Assembly (NCBI GenBank): GCA_032358165.1
Contig: JAALGY010000020.1
Span: 2,663,501-2,727,500, forward strand
Length of the DNA: 64,000 nt
Direction of reading: 5' to 3'
Origin: Diplosphaera chodatii
Taxonomy: Eukaryota > Chlorophyta > Trebouxiophyceae > Prasiolales > Stichococcaceae
In this document: one piece after another, positions 11,457 to 22,368 of the stretch
Layout: every line of letters starts with the position of its first letter
Numbering within the stretch: the stretch's first letter is position 1
The notes under the pieces: generated by a model
What the model was told of the DNA's origin: nothing
Database searches by the model: none
What the model saw: only the letters and a program-made list of their open reading frames with translations
Made by a program: the position numbers and the translations under genes

Positions 11457-13169
11457 ATGACTGCGAGCCGATCAAGCAGCGAACTGTGGGCCCAATACCT
11501 GCCCGGAGAGGTGTTGGAGCAGATACTGGCGCATGTGCCTTTTCATGAGAGGGTCGGGGCTGCAGCGGTATGCCGTGCGTGGCGCGAGCACCTGACACAG
11601 CGCGGCTTGCCGTTGTGGCAGGCGGTCAGCATTGACGGCAGTGACATCTGGGGGAGTGATGTCAGGGACAACCTCTTGACGTTCCTACCAATACAACACT
11701 GGCTGCAGCGCCATGGCAATGGCCTGCTGCAGCTGCAGTGCTGCACGTCTTTTCAGCAATGGGGCCATGCAGAGGATGGCTTGTTGGCCAGCCTCCTGAC
11801 CACCCTCGCGAATGCCGCACCCTCTCTGCAGGCGCTGCGGCTGGATTACTTTGCAGCCAGGGGCCTGGTCGACAGCAGCATGGTCAGCATCGCCAGCATG
11901 GGCGGCCGCCTGCGGCAGCTGGCTCTGTTCGGGCTGCAGCGTGTGTCGCAGCAGTACCTCACTGCAGCCCTGGAGCAGCTGCCAATGCTGCAGGATCTAG
12001 CTGTTATGTACGTAAACGAAGGGGACGTTCATCCTCACGAGCTGGAGGGGTACATCTACATGGCGATCGACATGATGACAATACTAACTGTCGTCTCCGA
12101 CTCATGTCCGGCGCTGCGGACGCTGGCGCTGGGCCGGCTCCCGCACTTTCAGACACCGCCATCCGATCACCCGGTGTATGAGATCGAGCAAGATGGCGCT
12201 CCGCTGCCGGCAAGCATGTCGCGGCTCACAGCGCTCAGCAGCCTGGCCCTGCACAGCATCGGCTGGGAGTATGCGCCCAACGGCCTGCCGTACCTGCCCC
12301 AGCTGCGGCAGCTCTCCCTTCATGGCAGCTGGAGCGAGGAGAGCAAAAGCGAGCCGGACTTCCAGCACCAGCTGAGCACCCTGACAGGCCTGCAGGTTCT
12401 GCAGGTGGTGACGCCAGATTGGCCGGGCCGGCTGCCGGCTGGCCTGACGCAGCTCGTGTTCTCGCCGGCGGATGTCTGGGATGAGGACTCAGCAAACCAC
12501 CTCATGTACCGCGCCGAGATCTGCGAGCTATTTGTGAGGCTGCACCTGCCGCCGCTGCGGGGCCTGCGCCACCTGGCGTTCCACGGTCTGCAGGAGGTCG
12601 GCGAGCAGCATCTACGCGATGTGTGCGACGCAGCTGCGGCGCTGCCGCAGCTGATCAGCCTGCACCTGGTCAACTGTGCGATCTCCTGCCTGCCGGATTT
12701 CAGCAATCTCACGCGGCTGCAGCTGCTCGACCTGTCGGAGAATCAAAGGTTGTTTCGCAATGGCGGCCTTGACTTTGCATGCGTGTCCCTGCACAAGATG
12801 GCAAGCTGTCGGATGCTGGACCTGCGGTGCAATGAAACGACATACTGGGACGGAGCTTTGCTTCGCTACCAGCGTCCGACTCCACTTGACCCAACTGTAG
12901 TAGCTGCGATAGGAGCCATGCCAGCCCTGGAGCGGCTGGCGCTGCCGCCAATCGAGAATCAGGGCCCAGAGCCGGCATCTCCTCAGGAGCTTGCTGCACT
13001 GGCGCAGCACCGAGCGGCAGGCATGCCGCCCATCGCAGTGGTCACGGAGCTGCCCGAGTCGGACTGCTGGTCAGCAGTGGACGTCGATCTGCCCTTCGAC
13101 GAGGTCAACGACCTGCTGGGGGTGCAGCTGGACCGCAGCATCGTACGCGGGGTGCCGCCAGGGTGGTAA
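11457..13169 (+). CDS. FBL-4: intronless F-box/LRR protein, probable retrogene
   Basis: One uninterrupted ORF of 570 residues that equals the spliced product of the siblings. It has an F-box (LPGEVLEQILAHVPFHER, AVCRAWREHL), LRR segments, LTRLQLLDLSEN, and a C-terminal block ending VQLDRSIVRGVPPGW. Every one of the twelve introns in the other copies is missing exactly at its junction, for example TGGCAG|GCGGTC where intron 2 would be. An in-frame ATG at 11403 extends the ORF by 18 codons. The start at 11457 is preferred because the upstream part aligns with untranslated DNA before FBL-9 (30885-30932) and siblings start MTA-. Closest relative by eye is FBL-9: both have YQRPTPL, a DYFA-x-RG-L-DSSMVS block, and PPIE-x-QG-x-EPASPQ. 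No poly(A) tract or target-site duplication is obvious. The intact frame suggests it is under selection or young. Confidence 0.9.
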   Translation: MTASRSSSELWAQYLPGEVLEQILAHVPFHERVGAAAVCRAWREHLTQRGLPLWQAVSIDGSDIWGSDVRDNLLTFLPIQHWLQRHGNGLLQLQCCTSFQQWGHAEDGLLASLLTTLANAAPSLQALRLDYFAARGLVDSSMVSIASMGGRLRQLALFGLQRVSQQYLTAALEQLPMLQDLAVMYVNEGDVHPHELEGYIYMAIDMMTILTVVSDSCPALRTLALGRLPHFQTPPSDHPVYEIEQDGAPLPASMSRLTALSSLALHSIGWEYAPNGLPYLPQLRQLSLHGSWSEESKSEPDFQHQLSTLTGLQVLQVVTPDWPGRLPAGLTQLVFSPADVWDEDSANHLMYRAEICELFVRLHLPPLRGLRHLAFHGLQEVGEQHLRDVCDAAAALPQLISLHLVNCAISCLPDFSNLTRLQLLDLSENQRLFRNGGLDFACVSLHKMASCRMLDLRCNETTYWDGALLRYQRPTPLDPTVVAAIGAMPALERLALPPIENQGPEPASPQELAALAQHRAAGMPPIAVVTELPESDCWSAVDVDLPFDEVNDLLGVQLDRSIVRGVPPGW

Positions 13170-13740
13170 CCGTGCGAGTGGCAGGAAGGGGGTTGCTGAC
13201 GCCCACCATGTCAGTGGTTGGCGCTGTGGAACAGGCACTGCTACTCATTTCCGATCCCTGTGCATTTGTGGCGCATGCTGGGCAATGCATGTTATTACGG
13301 GCATTGTACATAATTGTGTTGCCAACGTCGCAGCATCTGTGTTCAACGGCAATGGGTGCGGGAGAACAGCTATGTCAATTGGCAGGTGGTTGCATGAAGT
13401 TGGACGCATGAGGGAATGAAGTGAACACAAAGACAAGCAGCAGCAGCACGAGACCATGCACGTGCCCTTCACTGAGTATCTGCTATCAGCCACTGCACAA
13501 CGTTGTTCTTCCACTACCAGTGAGGCGGGCGAACTGTTAGACATACGTCGTACACCACATCTGCTGGACGACTGCAAGCACCTGCCTACTGATGTTACTG
13601 GTAACAGATGTAGCCGGCGCGTTTTCTCCTGCGCGTCTTTTGTATGAGCGAAAGACCTGCTCTGCATGTGGCATCTAGAGTAATGGACACTGCTAGCATG
13701 CTGCTGCTTGTATTCGTTACTACATCACGTGTGAAACATC
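13170..13740. other. Convergent spacer FBL-4 / FBL-5
   Basis: Downstream flanks of two convergent genes. At 13226-13244 is a motif (gtggaacaggcactgctac) with counterparts after FBL-7 (25511-25527) and FBL-10 (35366-35387, opposite strand), so 3' flanks are homologous too. No separate gene seen. Confidence 0.5.
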
Positions 13741-16700
13741 TCACAGGATGCGACGGTCCAGCTGCACCCCAAGCACATCGTTGGTCTCGGCGAAGGGCAT
13801 CTCAAAAGTGACTCTAGCCCAGCGGTCCAGGTCGGGCATGGCTGGGCCGCTTGAGCGTGACCAATCTTTGCTCGTCACCACCCTGATGGGCGGCAGCCCT
13901 GGTGCCCGGCATCGCTTCAGCTGGGCAAGCTCCTACAAGGTGGGGCACATCACAGTATCACACCTCCAGCTCAGCTGCATGCAACACGGGAGGCCTGGGT
14001 GGTGTTTCACGTCTCCTTCTGGCACACAAGCTGCCAATGCGATGCAGCAGTGCAGGATGCTCGGCGCGTCCTGTACTGGTCAACACCGGACCATCGGCCG
14101 GCTCCTCAGCCATGTCACCATGCCTGGCGCACCTCTGGGGATGCTGCTTTTGGCGCATACGCCTCAGTCACTGGCAGCGCCAGCCGCCTAAGGGCCGGCA
14201 TGGCTGCTATGGCTGCTATTGTGTCTGGCCTGTGAAGAGATTACATGGTTTTGCCGTCACGCATCGGCAGATGTGCGTCGATTGCCTTGGGTTCTGTTGT
14301 ATAGTATGCTGCACCAGCTTGACAGCATAATCATATCAGCGCAACATACAGTCTATGCGGGTGCCGCGCTCACTGCATCGGGGTGTGGCTGTAGTAGATG
14401 TCATCACACTGCAGATCCAGTTGCCTGCATGCTGCCAGCTGCACAGGACACAGCAGCGCAATGTAAGCCACAACCAATGCCAGTCCACCCAAGTTGCGAG
14501 TATGAAAACGCAATGCATATTGGGCAATGTTCATACTCAACAGTTGTTCAGCACCTTGTGCAGCGGCGCCTGGGCAAGTCTGTTGCACCCCTTTGCATGC
14601 AGGTGGAGATTCTCTGACAGATTGAGCATCTGTAGCTGCGATAGCTCACACATCTCCACTGGGATGTCACAGACGTTGCAGTCCACCTGCATATGAGGTG
14701 TGCATATCTGAACGAATGGCAACAGAGCTGTTGCCTGGTTGCACAAGCCAGCAGTGTAGCAGCAGGCACATCGCATTTTGGTGGCGTCATGGCACACGCA
14801 CAGGCTTTGCCAAGCAGCCAGATGAAGACCAGACAGCAGCAGTCGCACCAGATGCAGGGTGACCAGTTGTGGCAGCGCTTTTGCGGCAGCACACACATCT
14901 CTCAGGTAGCGGTCGCCGACTTCATGCAGGTGATGAAATGCCAGGTGGCGCAGGCCGCACAGCGGCGGAAAGTGGAAGCGGAGGAAGCTGGCGCAGCCCT
15001 CGTCGCGGTCCTTTCTTTTCCAGTTGTACTCCTCCGGCAGCAGCACCAGGTGTGTGAGATTGGGTGGTAGGCGCCCTGGCCAGTCAGGCAGCGTCGCCTG
15101 CAGGTGACATCAGCAGACAGTTGGCAGTGCACAAGGGGCGTTGCTGCGCAGCATACACACGCTCGTGACCCGAACTGCAGCCCATGCCGGTGACTGTGCC
15201 TTGCCTGCCCAGGCTCATTTTGCCACCCTGTCACACAAGCTCCGTCGATGGAGACGCTGAGCGGCAGGCTCAACAACATTCAAATATGAAAGCTCGACCC
15301 TAATACCGGGCTTTGTCGTGCGCACGATGACGAGCATGCCCTAACTTGCCAGCCCCAGCATGTGCACAGCATTTACACAAGGCATCCAGGCCCCTCCTTG
15401 ACTGTATGGCCCTTGCCCAGTCATACTGAGCATCCACATGGAGCTGGGGGCAGCTCCTACCTGCAACGTCCCCAGCCCCGTGAGGGTGCTGAGCTGGTGC
15501 CGCAGTTCTGTCTGCACGCTGGACCCGCTGACAGCGTCCCGCAGCTCGCCGAACCCGCTGCCGTCTCCCTTGAGAGACAGCCGCCGCAGCTGCGTGACAG
15601 GAACGGCAGCGAGGATAGTTTAAAGGAAAAAATCTAAAAACAATGGCTTATTTGTTAAAATTGTCGAGACGCTGCGATGCCATGCAGAAACTACAGCGAG
15701 AGCTGGCTGCACTGTGCGAGGATGCGGCGGACAACAATGCTGTGGCCGGAAACCACACACCGGGCAACATCCCTGTGCAGTACATCACGAACCTGCTCAT
15801 CTGCAGGCAGAGCATCTGACAGCCCCCAGATCTTGACAGTGCACTGTGCATTTCGGCAGGCGCTCCTGCTGACGCACCGAGACACGCTGGGTGACATGTG
15901 ACGGTTGTGGAGAATGCAGCACCTGGGGCAGGTGTGGCAGGCCGCCCGGGGCGTGCTCCCAGCCGACATTGTGCAGCATAAGGCTGCTCAGTGCCGTGAG
16001 CCGCGACATCACCGCCGGCAGCGGCCTTCCAACCAGTGGCAGCTCGGCTGAGCTCGCATGCCAAAGGTTGCCGACCGCCAGCGTCTGCAGGGCCTGCACG
16101 CAGGTTGCGAAGGATGTGTTTACATTGCACCCCTTACTGTGCACCGCATTGGACACATGGGCAGCCCAGATGCAGGTTCACGAAAGGCATGTGCGCTGTT
16201 CTATGTGCAGCGCCAATGTTGCAATACACATGACATCCGATTCCGCATACCAGGCATGACGGGGCAATGTCCGCCAGCAGCAGCATGATGTCAGTGTTCC
16301 AGGGCTCATCCTCGACATCCTCGCCAGATGACGCATCACCTGCCTCCTGCTTGTTTGCAAAAATAATAGCCAGATCCTGCGGCCGCATTGCACAGCACTG
16401 CATCAGGCGTGTACAAATCCCTGTGTTTGAGAGTGGCACTGCTTTGTACAGTCCTAACCCTACTGAGATTCTATGCAGTGATTGTGCAACACAACCATCC
16501 CTGCCCACAGGGAGCAACAGAGGAATGATACTTGTGCTGCCCGGGAGTGTAACACTTCCCACCTGCAGCATGGGCAGGCCTGCAAGGGCTGATCCGAGAG
16601 CACGTTCGTCAACACGCTGCAGCTCGATCAGAGCCAGCTGCCGCAAGCTGCCGCCCATGTGGCCCCTGCCAAAGCTGGCCAGGCCCCGGTTTGTCAGGCC

Positions 16701-17702
16701 CCGGGCTGCAGAGCCGTCCAGCCTGAGCGCCTGCGATGTTTCCAGATGCAAACGGTGCACTTGTTACACACAGCATTGCTGCTATGCTGTAGACACAGCA
16801 GAGGCTTAGCAGGCGCTGTTGATGATCTGACGCACATCAGGGCGCAGAGTGCTGATGAGCTGACACAAGGTCCATGGTGCGATGACACCAGTACCCTTGG
16901 TGCTTAAAGACTCATATCAGACGCACCTGCAGTGATGGTGCTACACCTGCGTATGACACAAATGCATCCAGCAGGTGATCGTCTTCCCCGCCCTGCAAGG
17001 CGCCATTGAAGGCTGACGTCAAGGTGTGCAGCTCGTGATGGCCTGGCTCATTTGAGGATGCGTGTGCACTGTGCAGGTGCGTGCTGGTACATGGCTGCAT
17101 CAAGATCGCAGCTGCGCAAGCTGTGTGTGAAGTCAACAGCATTCACAGCTGAGGCAGCGTGCGACTGTACCACTGCGCCAAAGGACGTGCAGCACTGCAG
17201 CTGCAGTAGCCCCCTGCCGTGGTGCTGCAGCCAGTCCCTAAGTGACAGGAAGTGTACATATTTCGGCTGTGCCGCGCTGTACCACTTGCCGTGATCCCAC
17301 TCGATGCTGACCGCCTGCGCAGTTGCAGAAGGTGGCACTGACCTGCCTGTCATACAGCTACAACGGGCAGACTGTAAGACATAGATGTAACTCTGTCTGT
17401 TACATGTACGTTCAAAGAGTGTGCTCCCAGACGCGCCTGCCACAGCGGCAGGCCGCGCTGTGCAAGGTGCTGGCGCCACGCACGGCACACGGCTGTGGCC
17501 TGAACCCTGCATACGACGAACTTGAACGACCTGGGCGAAAGCTGCAGCGCCCAATCCAGCGTTCATACACATCTAAGGGCACGAGGCCAAGACTGGCGCA
17601 CCTCTCATGGAAGGGCACATGCGCCAACACCTGCTCCAGCACCGGCCCCGGCAGGTCCTGAGCTCTCGCAGTGCTGCGTGATTCCCGAGCTTTGCCCTGC
17701 AT
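13741..17702 (-). CDS. FBL-5: F-box/LRR protein, complete 13-exon copy
   Basis: Exons: 17602-17702, 17437-17506, 17171-17314, 16927-16992, 16563-16730, 16251-16376, 15923-16093, 15461-15589, 14849-15097, 14555-14686, 14374-14438, 14133-14229, 13741-13932; joined frame about 569 residues. F-box: DLPGPVLEQVLAHVPFHER then AVCRAWRQHL. It shares with FBL-3 the 43-residue eighth exon and near-identical later exons (LDL-x-CDD, Y-x-PMQ, LPVT-x-AYAP), so the two are a recent duplicate pair. The first LRR exon is two residues longer than usual (GLTNRGLASFGRGHMGG). The final exon ends VQLDRRIL, missing the usual -RGVPP tail. Intron 2 has a GC donor (cag|gcgcgt). An upstream in-frame ATG at 17777 is possible. 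Confidence 0.84.
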
Positions 17703-17893
17703 ATCCGGCAGTGCCGTGACGCTGGACCACGACCTGTCCTGAGTCTGTGCGGCAGCAGTTCCTAGAAAGTCGCGCACGACTGTCTTAGCGTCAGGCTCGA
17801 CTCCTGCACCTCTTCAGATCAAGGGCAGCGTACACGTGGTGTGGCTGGTGGGCTTGACTAATGCCTGCCAAAGTTGTGCAGCAAAGGCCCTGA

Positions 17894-17906
17894 TGATCTC
17901 AGATCA
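17894..17906. promoter_or_regulatory. Array palindrome upstream of FBL-5 (TGATCTCAGATCA)
   Basis: Perfect arms, 192 bp upstream of the 17702 start. The preceding GGCCCTGA is shared with the copies at 6384 and 11080. Confidence 0.65.
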
Positions 17907-18383
17907 GAGCCTGACTGTCAGCGGCTGAAAGAGCTGACTAGGCTGCCCTGTGCCTAGCGACTGATGCTGTAGCAAAGTGAAGTGAACTTGACCGGCCTTG
18001 ACCGCAAAGGTGTGGACGGCTGATGCAAGGTGAAATCTAGAAGTGAACGCCATGCGTATGTACTGGCGTACTCCACGTTTCCCTCATTTTTCTGTTACCA
18101 CGCACCAGTTGCATGTGACGAGCTGCCGAGGTGAACTACTGCCTGCTCACATGGTGGTGGGATGCATCCCTTGCCTGTTCGGCATGGACGGCGCAGCCAC
18201 AAGCTTGCACGTGCATGCATTGTTTGACAACATATGCAACAATGTCTGACAGACTTCGAACCACAGACAATCGATGGCGGTTCTGTAACCACCATTCAGG
18301 CAGAGAGGTCGTATATGGGCAGCCATGCTGGTTCCTACAGCTGCACCCGCATGCAGCAAATCTATCATGGTCAGGTCACAGCG
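17907..18383. other. Intergenic spacer FBL-5 / FBL-6
   Basis: About 480 bp without coding-quality ORF, repeat or RNA gene that I can recognise. Confidence 0.5.
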
Positions 18384-21300
18384 TCACCAGGTGAACGGGA
18401 TTTCGCGCACAATGCTGCGGTCCAGCTGCACCCCCAGCATCCCGTTGACTTCGTCAAACGGCAGCTCGACGTCCACGGTGGACCAGCAGTCCGACTCGGG
18501 CATGTCTGCAACTACCCTGATGGGCGGCAGACCCGGCGCCCGACGCTCCGCCAGCAGGGCCAACCTCTGTAGTGAGCGAAATGACGGGTGATGAGTGGTT
18601 TGCTTCTGTCCACTTTGACGTGGCACAACTGAGTTGTCACATCCGGAGCACCAAGGGCCTTGATGGAGTCACACCTGAGGGGTGCCCGCTGCCTGATGAG
18701 CATCGATGCAGGAGAGCGCCAACTGCTCCAGGGCTGGCATGCCCGCAATCGCCGACAATGCGGCCCGGCTGCACAGCAGCGCTCACAGCTGGTCATTAGC
18801 TGTTGGGGTCAGTGTGCAGTGCCTGGTAGACTTGCTAACCGTGTTAGGCGTGTGTTGGCAGCCAGCAAGTGTGTTCCACTCGGCAGCCTGATGAGCAGGC
18901 GACCTGAGCACTTGCAATGCTCACTTTGTGAAAGGAAAGCGCTGGGCTCCACATCGCAGGTCCAGCTGCTTGCACGATGCCAGCTGCGCACAGTGAACTG
19001 ATTCAAACGTTTACGGGGTTTGCCGCAAATGCCTTCATATGTGTGCGGCTTGGCAGACTTGACAAGCGCGCATGCACTCAAAAAGGTGTGTACCTTGTTC
19101 AGAGGTGTATACCCCAACAACCTGAAGCCGTCATCTGCCAGCATTGGATTGTCCGCCAGGTTGAGCAGCTGCAATCTCGACAGGCCGCAGATCTCGTAGG
19201 GCAGGCCCCGTATCCTACAGTCCACCTGCGCATGGAACGGGCACTGTTGCCATGACTTCATCGCCAAGCCGCAGATCTACTTCGGTCGTCAGGGGAAGGC
19301 GGCGTCCTGCCCTGTAGCCAGTATACTGGGTCAGCCAGGCTCACCAGGTGCAGGCTGATGAGCTGCGGCAGCGCCCCAGCGGTGGCGCCGACCTCCTGCA
19401 GGAGGCTCAAGCCGATCTCGTGCAGGCCATGGAGCGCCAGGTGGCGCAGGGCCCGCAGCGGCGGCAGGTGCGTGCGTAAGAACGTGGCGCAGCCCTCTGT
19501 ACGGAGATGTGCTTCCTCTGGGGTCACGCCCAATGGCACCCACACCAGCTGCGTCAAGCCGGGCGGCAGCCGGCCCGGCCACTCCGGCAGCGTTGCCTGC
19601 ACAACATGGACCTGATGCGTCTGCAACAGCTGATGTTGCGGGCGACAGATGGAGCAGCCCAGCAGTACCTCCATGCCATTGGGTCAGTGTCATCGTGCGA
19701 TCGAGTATCCAAGATCCAAATCTATTATCTGATATCTATGCCTACACCTGCAGCGCCTCCAGGCCGGTGAAGGCGCTGAGCTGGTGCCGGAAGTCCGGCT
19801 CGGCGTGGCTCGACTCGCGGTAGTCGCCCCTGAGGGACAGGCGCTGCAGCTGCGGGGCAGCACAGGCGGACGGATGTTCAAATGCCTGTTTGTGGCACAC
19901 TATCTTAAGCGTCAACTATGAAGTGTGCCTGCTGTGCGCAGCCATGTCGTGCCATGTCATGTTATGTCATGTCATGTGCACAGCAGGCCCGCACATGTGT
20001 GGGATCGTATGCCGTACATGCTACAAGAAATCCTGCCCAGCAGCACGCCCACTGCAGCTGGAAGCAGTGTACAGCCATTGCTTCGGGGCCCTACGCCTAT
20101 CTATGTGATATATGTCTTTGCACACATATCACAGCACCTGTGGCAGGTGCGGCACCCCGAGTGGGGCGTACTCCCAGCCGACATTGCGCAGCAGCAGGCT
20201 GCTGAGCGCCGAGAGCCGCGACATGGACGACGGCAGCGGTTGTCCATCTAACAAGGTTTCAGCGCCAGGCGCGTGCGTTCCATGACACGGGAGGTGGCCG
20301 ATCGCCAGCGTGCGCAGCGCCTACAGGAGGTTTATGAATTGTCGTACCTACCAACAAGATGAGATGCGTCAAGCATTGCAACAAGCTCGAAATGATAGGT
20401 AGGCAGCTTGGCGAAGCTCGGATATGATAGTGCAGAGGTGCTGGAGTGACACACCCAGCAGAGTGCACACCGTGCAGTGAACAGCGACATGATCCAGCAG
20501 CCGCATGAAGTCCGGCGGGTCATTTTCATCAATGTCCAATGCTGTGGAGTGCACGTCCTCCTCATTCCTGAACATGAGAGCCAAATCCTGCATGTGCAAC
20601 GGCAAAGCGTTGCCTTGATCTTTGTAGCTGGACGACAGCAGTACCACTGGCAGCAAATGCAGGCTGGAACAGTGCAGCATGGACATGCTCTTCCCACCTG
20701 CAACCTGGGCAGCTGCATGAGGGCTGCCACCAAACTATCGTCTGACACATGCTGCAGCCCCAGTATAGCCAGCTGTCGCAATGTGCTGCCCATGCTTGCG
20801 ACGCCAACCATGCAGCTGTTGACCAGGTTCCAGCCGGCCCAAGCATCCAGACGCAGCGCCTGCATCAGGGGATGGTGGTGGTGCAAGTGACAATAGGCTG
20901 CCGCATGTAGGTACACACCATATGCACACCCAGCTGTGAGCGCAGGCTACAGATTAGCACAGTATAGCAACAATATCATCACGCCTGAACCGAGTGGCAG
21001 TTGCTGGAAAAGAGTAGCATGGTACCTGCAGCGAGGGTGCGGCTGCTGCGAGGGCGGTCAGGAAGGCTGCCAGCAGGCCGTCCTCCACTCTGCCCTGGCA
21101 GCCTTCCTGATCAATCAGATGCTACCACACATCAAGGCTGTCCAGCTGCTGGTCATTGATGTGACAGGCTGTGCTGGCTGTGCTCTCGTTGGAGCATGGA
21201 CCTGGAATTCATGTGCAGTGTGGATGGCTATTGTGCTGGACCAGGAGCACACAGGATCTGCCAGCGCACCCTGCTGCTGAACGACGTGCAGCACTGCAGC

Positions 21301-21745
21301 TGCAGCAGCCTGCTGCCGTGGCATTGCAGCCAGCGCTGCAGCGGCAGGAACAACTGGAGCCGCTGGTCCAGCTGGCAGTTCCACTCTCCATGGTCTTCAA
21401 TGCAGGCCGCCTGCACGGTAGTCAAACAAGGGTGCAAGGTGATCCCTGACAGCGGCAGCGCTTCTGTATCAACGACACATCAGACAGGAAGTCCCCAGAC
21501 TTGCCTGCCAAAGCGGTAGGTTGCGCTGTGAAAGATAGCGGCGCCATGTGCGGCACACGACTGCAGCTGTGATCCTGCACTGGGTCGAGCGTTGGATTCA
21601 GCAGCAGATCCTTGGTTATATACAGCAGCACACCGCGTATCATCACCGTGTGGGCAGGCATTTGAGAACTGCCACACCTCTCAGGGAAAGGCACACACGC
21701 CAGAATCTGCTCCAGCACCTCCCCCGGCAGTACTTGAGCTGTCAT
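18384..21745 (-). CDS. FBL-6: F-box/LRR protein, complete 13-exon copy
   Basis: Exons: 21678-21745, 21505-21574, 21270-21410, 21026-21094, 20698-20859, 20471-20587, 20138-20320, 19748-19849, 19345-19596, 19094-19225, 18925-18983, 18675-18768, 18384-18566. The joined frame encodes about 543 residues, the shortest complete member. It begins MTAQVLPGEVLEQILACV; F-box half 2 reads AVVCRTWRRYL. LRR segments include ALRLDAWAGWNLVNSCM and LSRLQLLNLADNPML. The variable exon is DLALMFRNEE plus an Asp/Glu-rich 29-residue tail. The C-terminus is EVNGMLGVQLDRSIVREI. The eleventh exon is truncated relative to others (59 nt) and loses the aromatic Y-x-x-P-x-PL block, but frame and phase are kept. GC donor at intron 2 (cag|gcaagt). 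Head-to-head with the headless FBL-7. Confidence 0.84.
19941..19980. repeat. CATGT-rich degenerate repeat
   Basis: Seven or so ATGTC/CATGT units in about 40 bp inside an FBL-6 intron; a simple-sequence tract with no coding effect. Confidence 0.7.
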
Positions 21746-21984
21746 GTACTCTTGACGATCGCCTTGCTGACTTGACTAAGGTTGTCACCGTGCGTGCGCT
21801 TGACAGCGCCTACTGCTGACCTGTCTGCGTGGCGCACGATCACCTTATGGCATTGCAACCAGATGACGTTCCGAAGGACCCAAGAGCAGCGCCCAAATCT
21901 GTGTCTGCTGAGCTTATCCCTCTGCTGTGCTCCTGGTAGGTCACGAGGTGTGCATCTCAAGCTGCATTGAGCACGTAGGTCCCT

Positions 21985-21997
21985 TGATCTGAGATCA
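21985..21997. promoter_or_regulatory. Array palindrome between FBL-6 and FBL-7 (TGATCTGAGATCA)
   Basis: Perfect arms, 240 bp upstream of the FBL-6 start and about 370 bp before the first surviving exon of FBL-7. Confidence 0.65.
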
Positions 21998-22368
21998 CTT
22001 CCAGAGGAACAGCTCAGCTCGGTGAATGAACAGGAGCGCTGCGCCCGGCAAGCTCTGCTTCAGGATACCGCGTGACACTGCATATCGTATGCATGCCTGC
22101 CAGATTATGCAGCAGGAATGTATGGCAATGGCTTGTCGTTGATGTAGACATCCCAACATGCAGTGGCCACGTGCCTGGTCTGGGCATGACAGGAGGACAT
22201 GGACAGGCTGCTCTTGCTACTTGTCTCGGCATTATTTCACACCTTGCACTGCAATGCCATTCTCACGGTCTGTCCTTCGAGCACTCGATGAACAGTCAAC
22301 AGTCAACAGAAATCAGTACGACAGCAACCTGACAATGTTGCAGGACAGCTGCTTGTGTGTTTTGCCAG

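Noticed and set aside
11738..12181. 147-codon ORF in another frame inside FBL-4
   Set aside because: Shadow of the real FBL-4 frame; no family similarity and atypical composition.
11457..13169. FBL-4 as the ancestral intronless gene with introns gained in nine others
   Set aside because: It would need twelve identical intron gains shared by the other copies, and FBL-4 is nested close to FBL-9 by sequence; retroposition is simpler, though not proven.
19941..19980. CRISPR-like or regulatory repeat
   Set aside because: Short degenerate CATGT tract without spacers, in a eukaryotic intron.
21760..22360. Hidden F-box exons for FBL-7
   Set aside because: Checked the plus-strand frames by eye for LPGE-x-L-x-V-x-AHV, VCR-x-W and LQRW motifs; none found.
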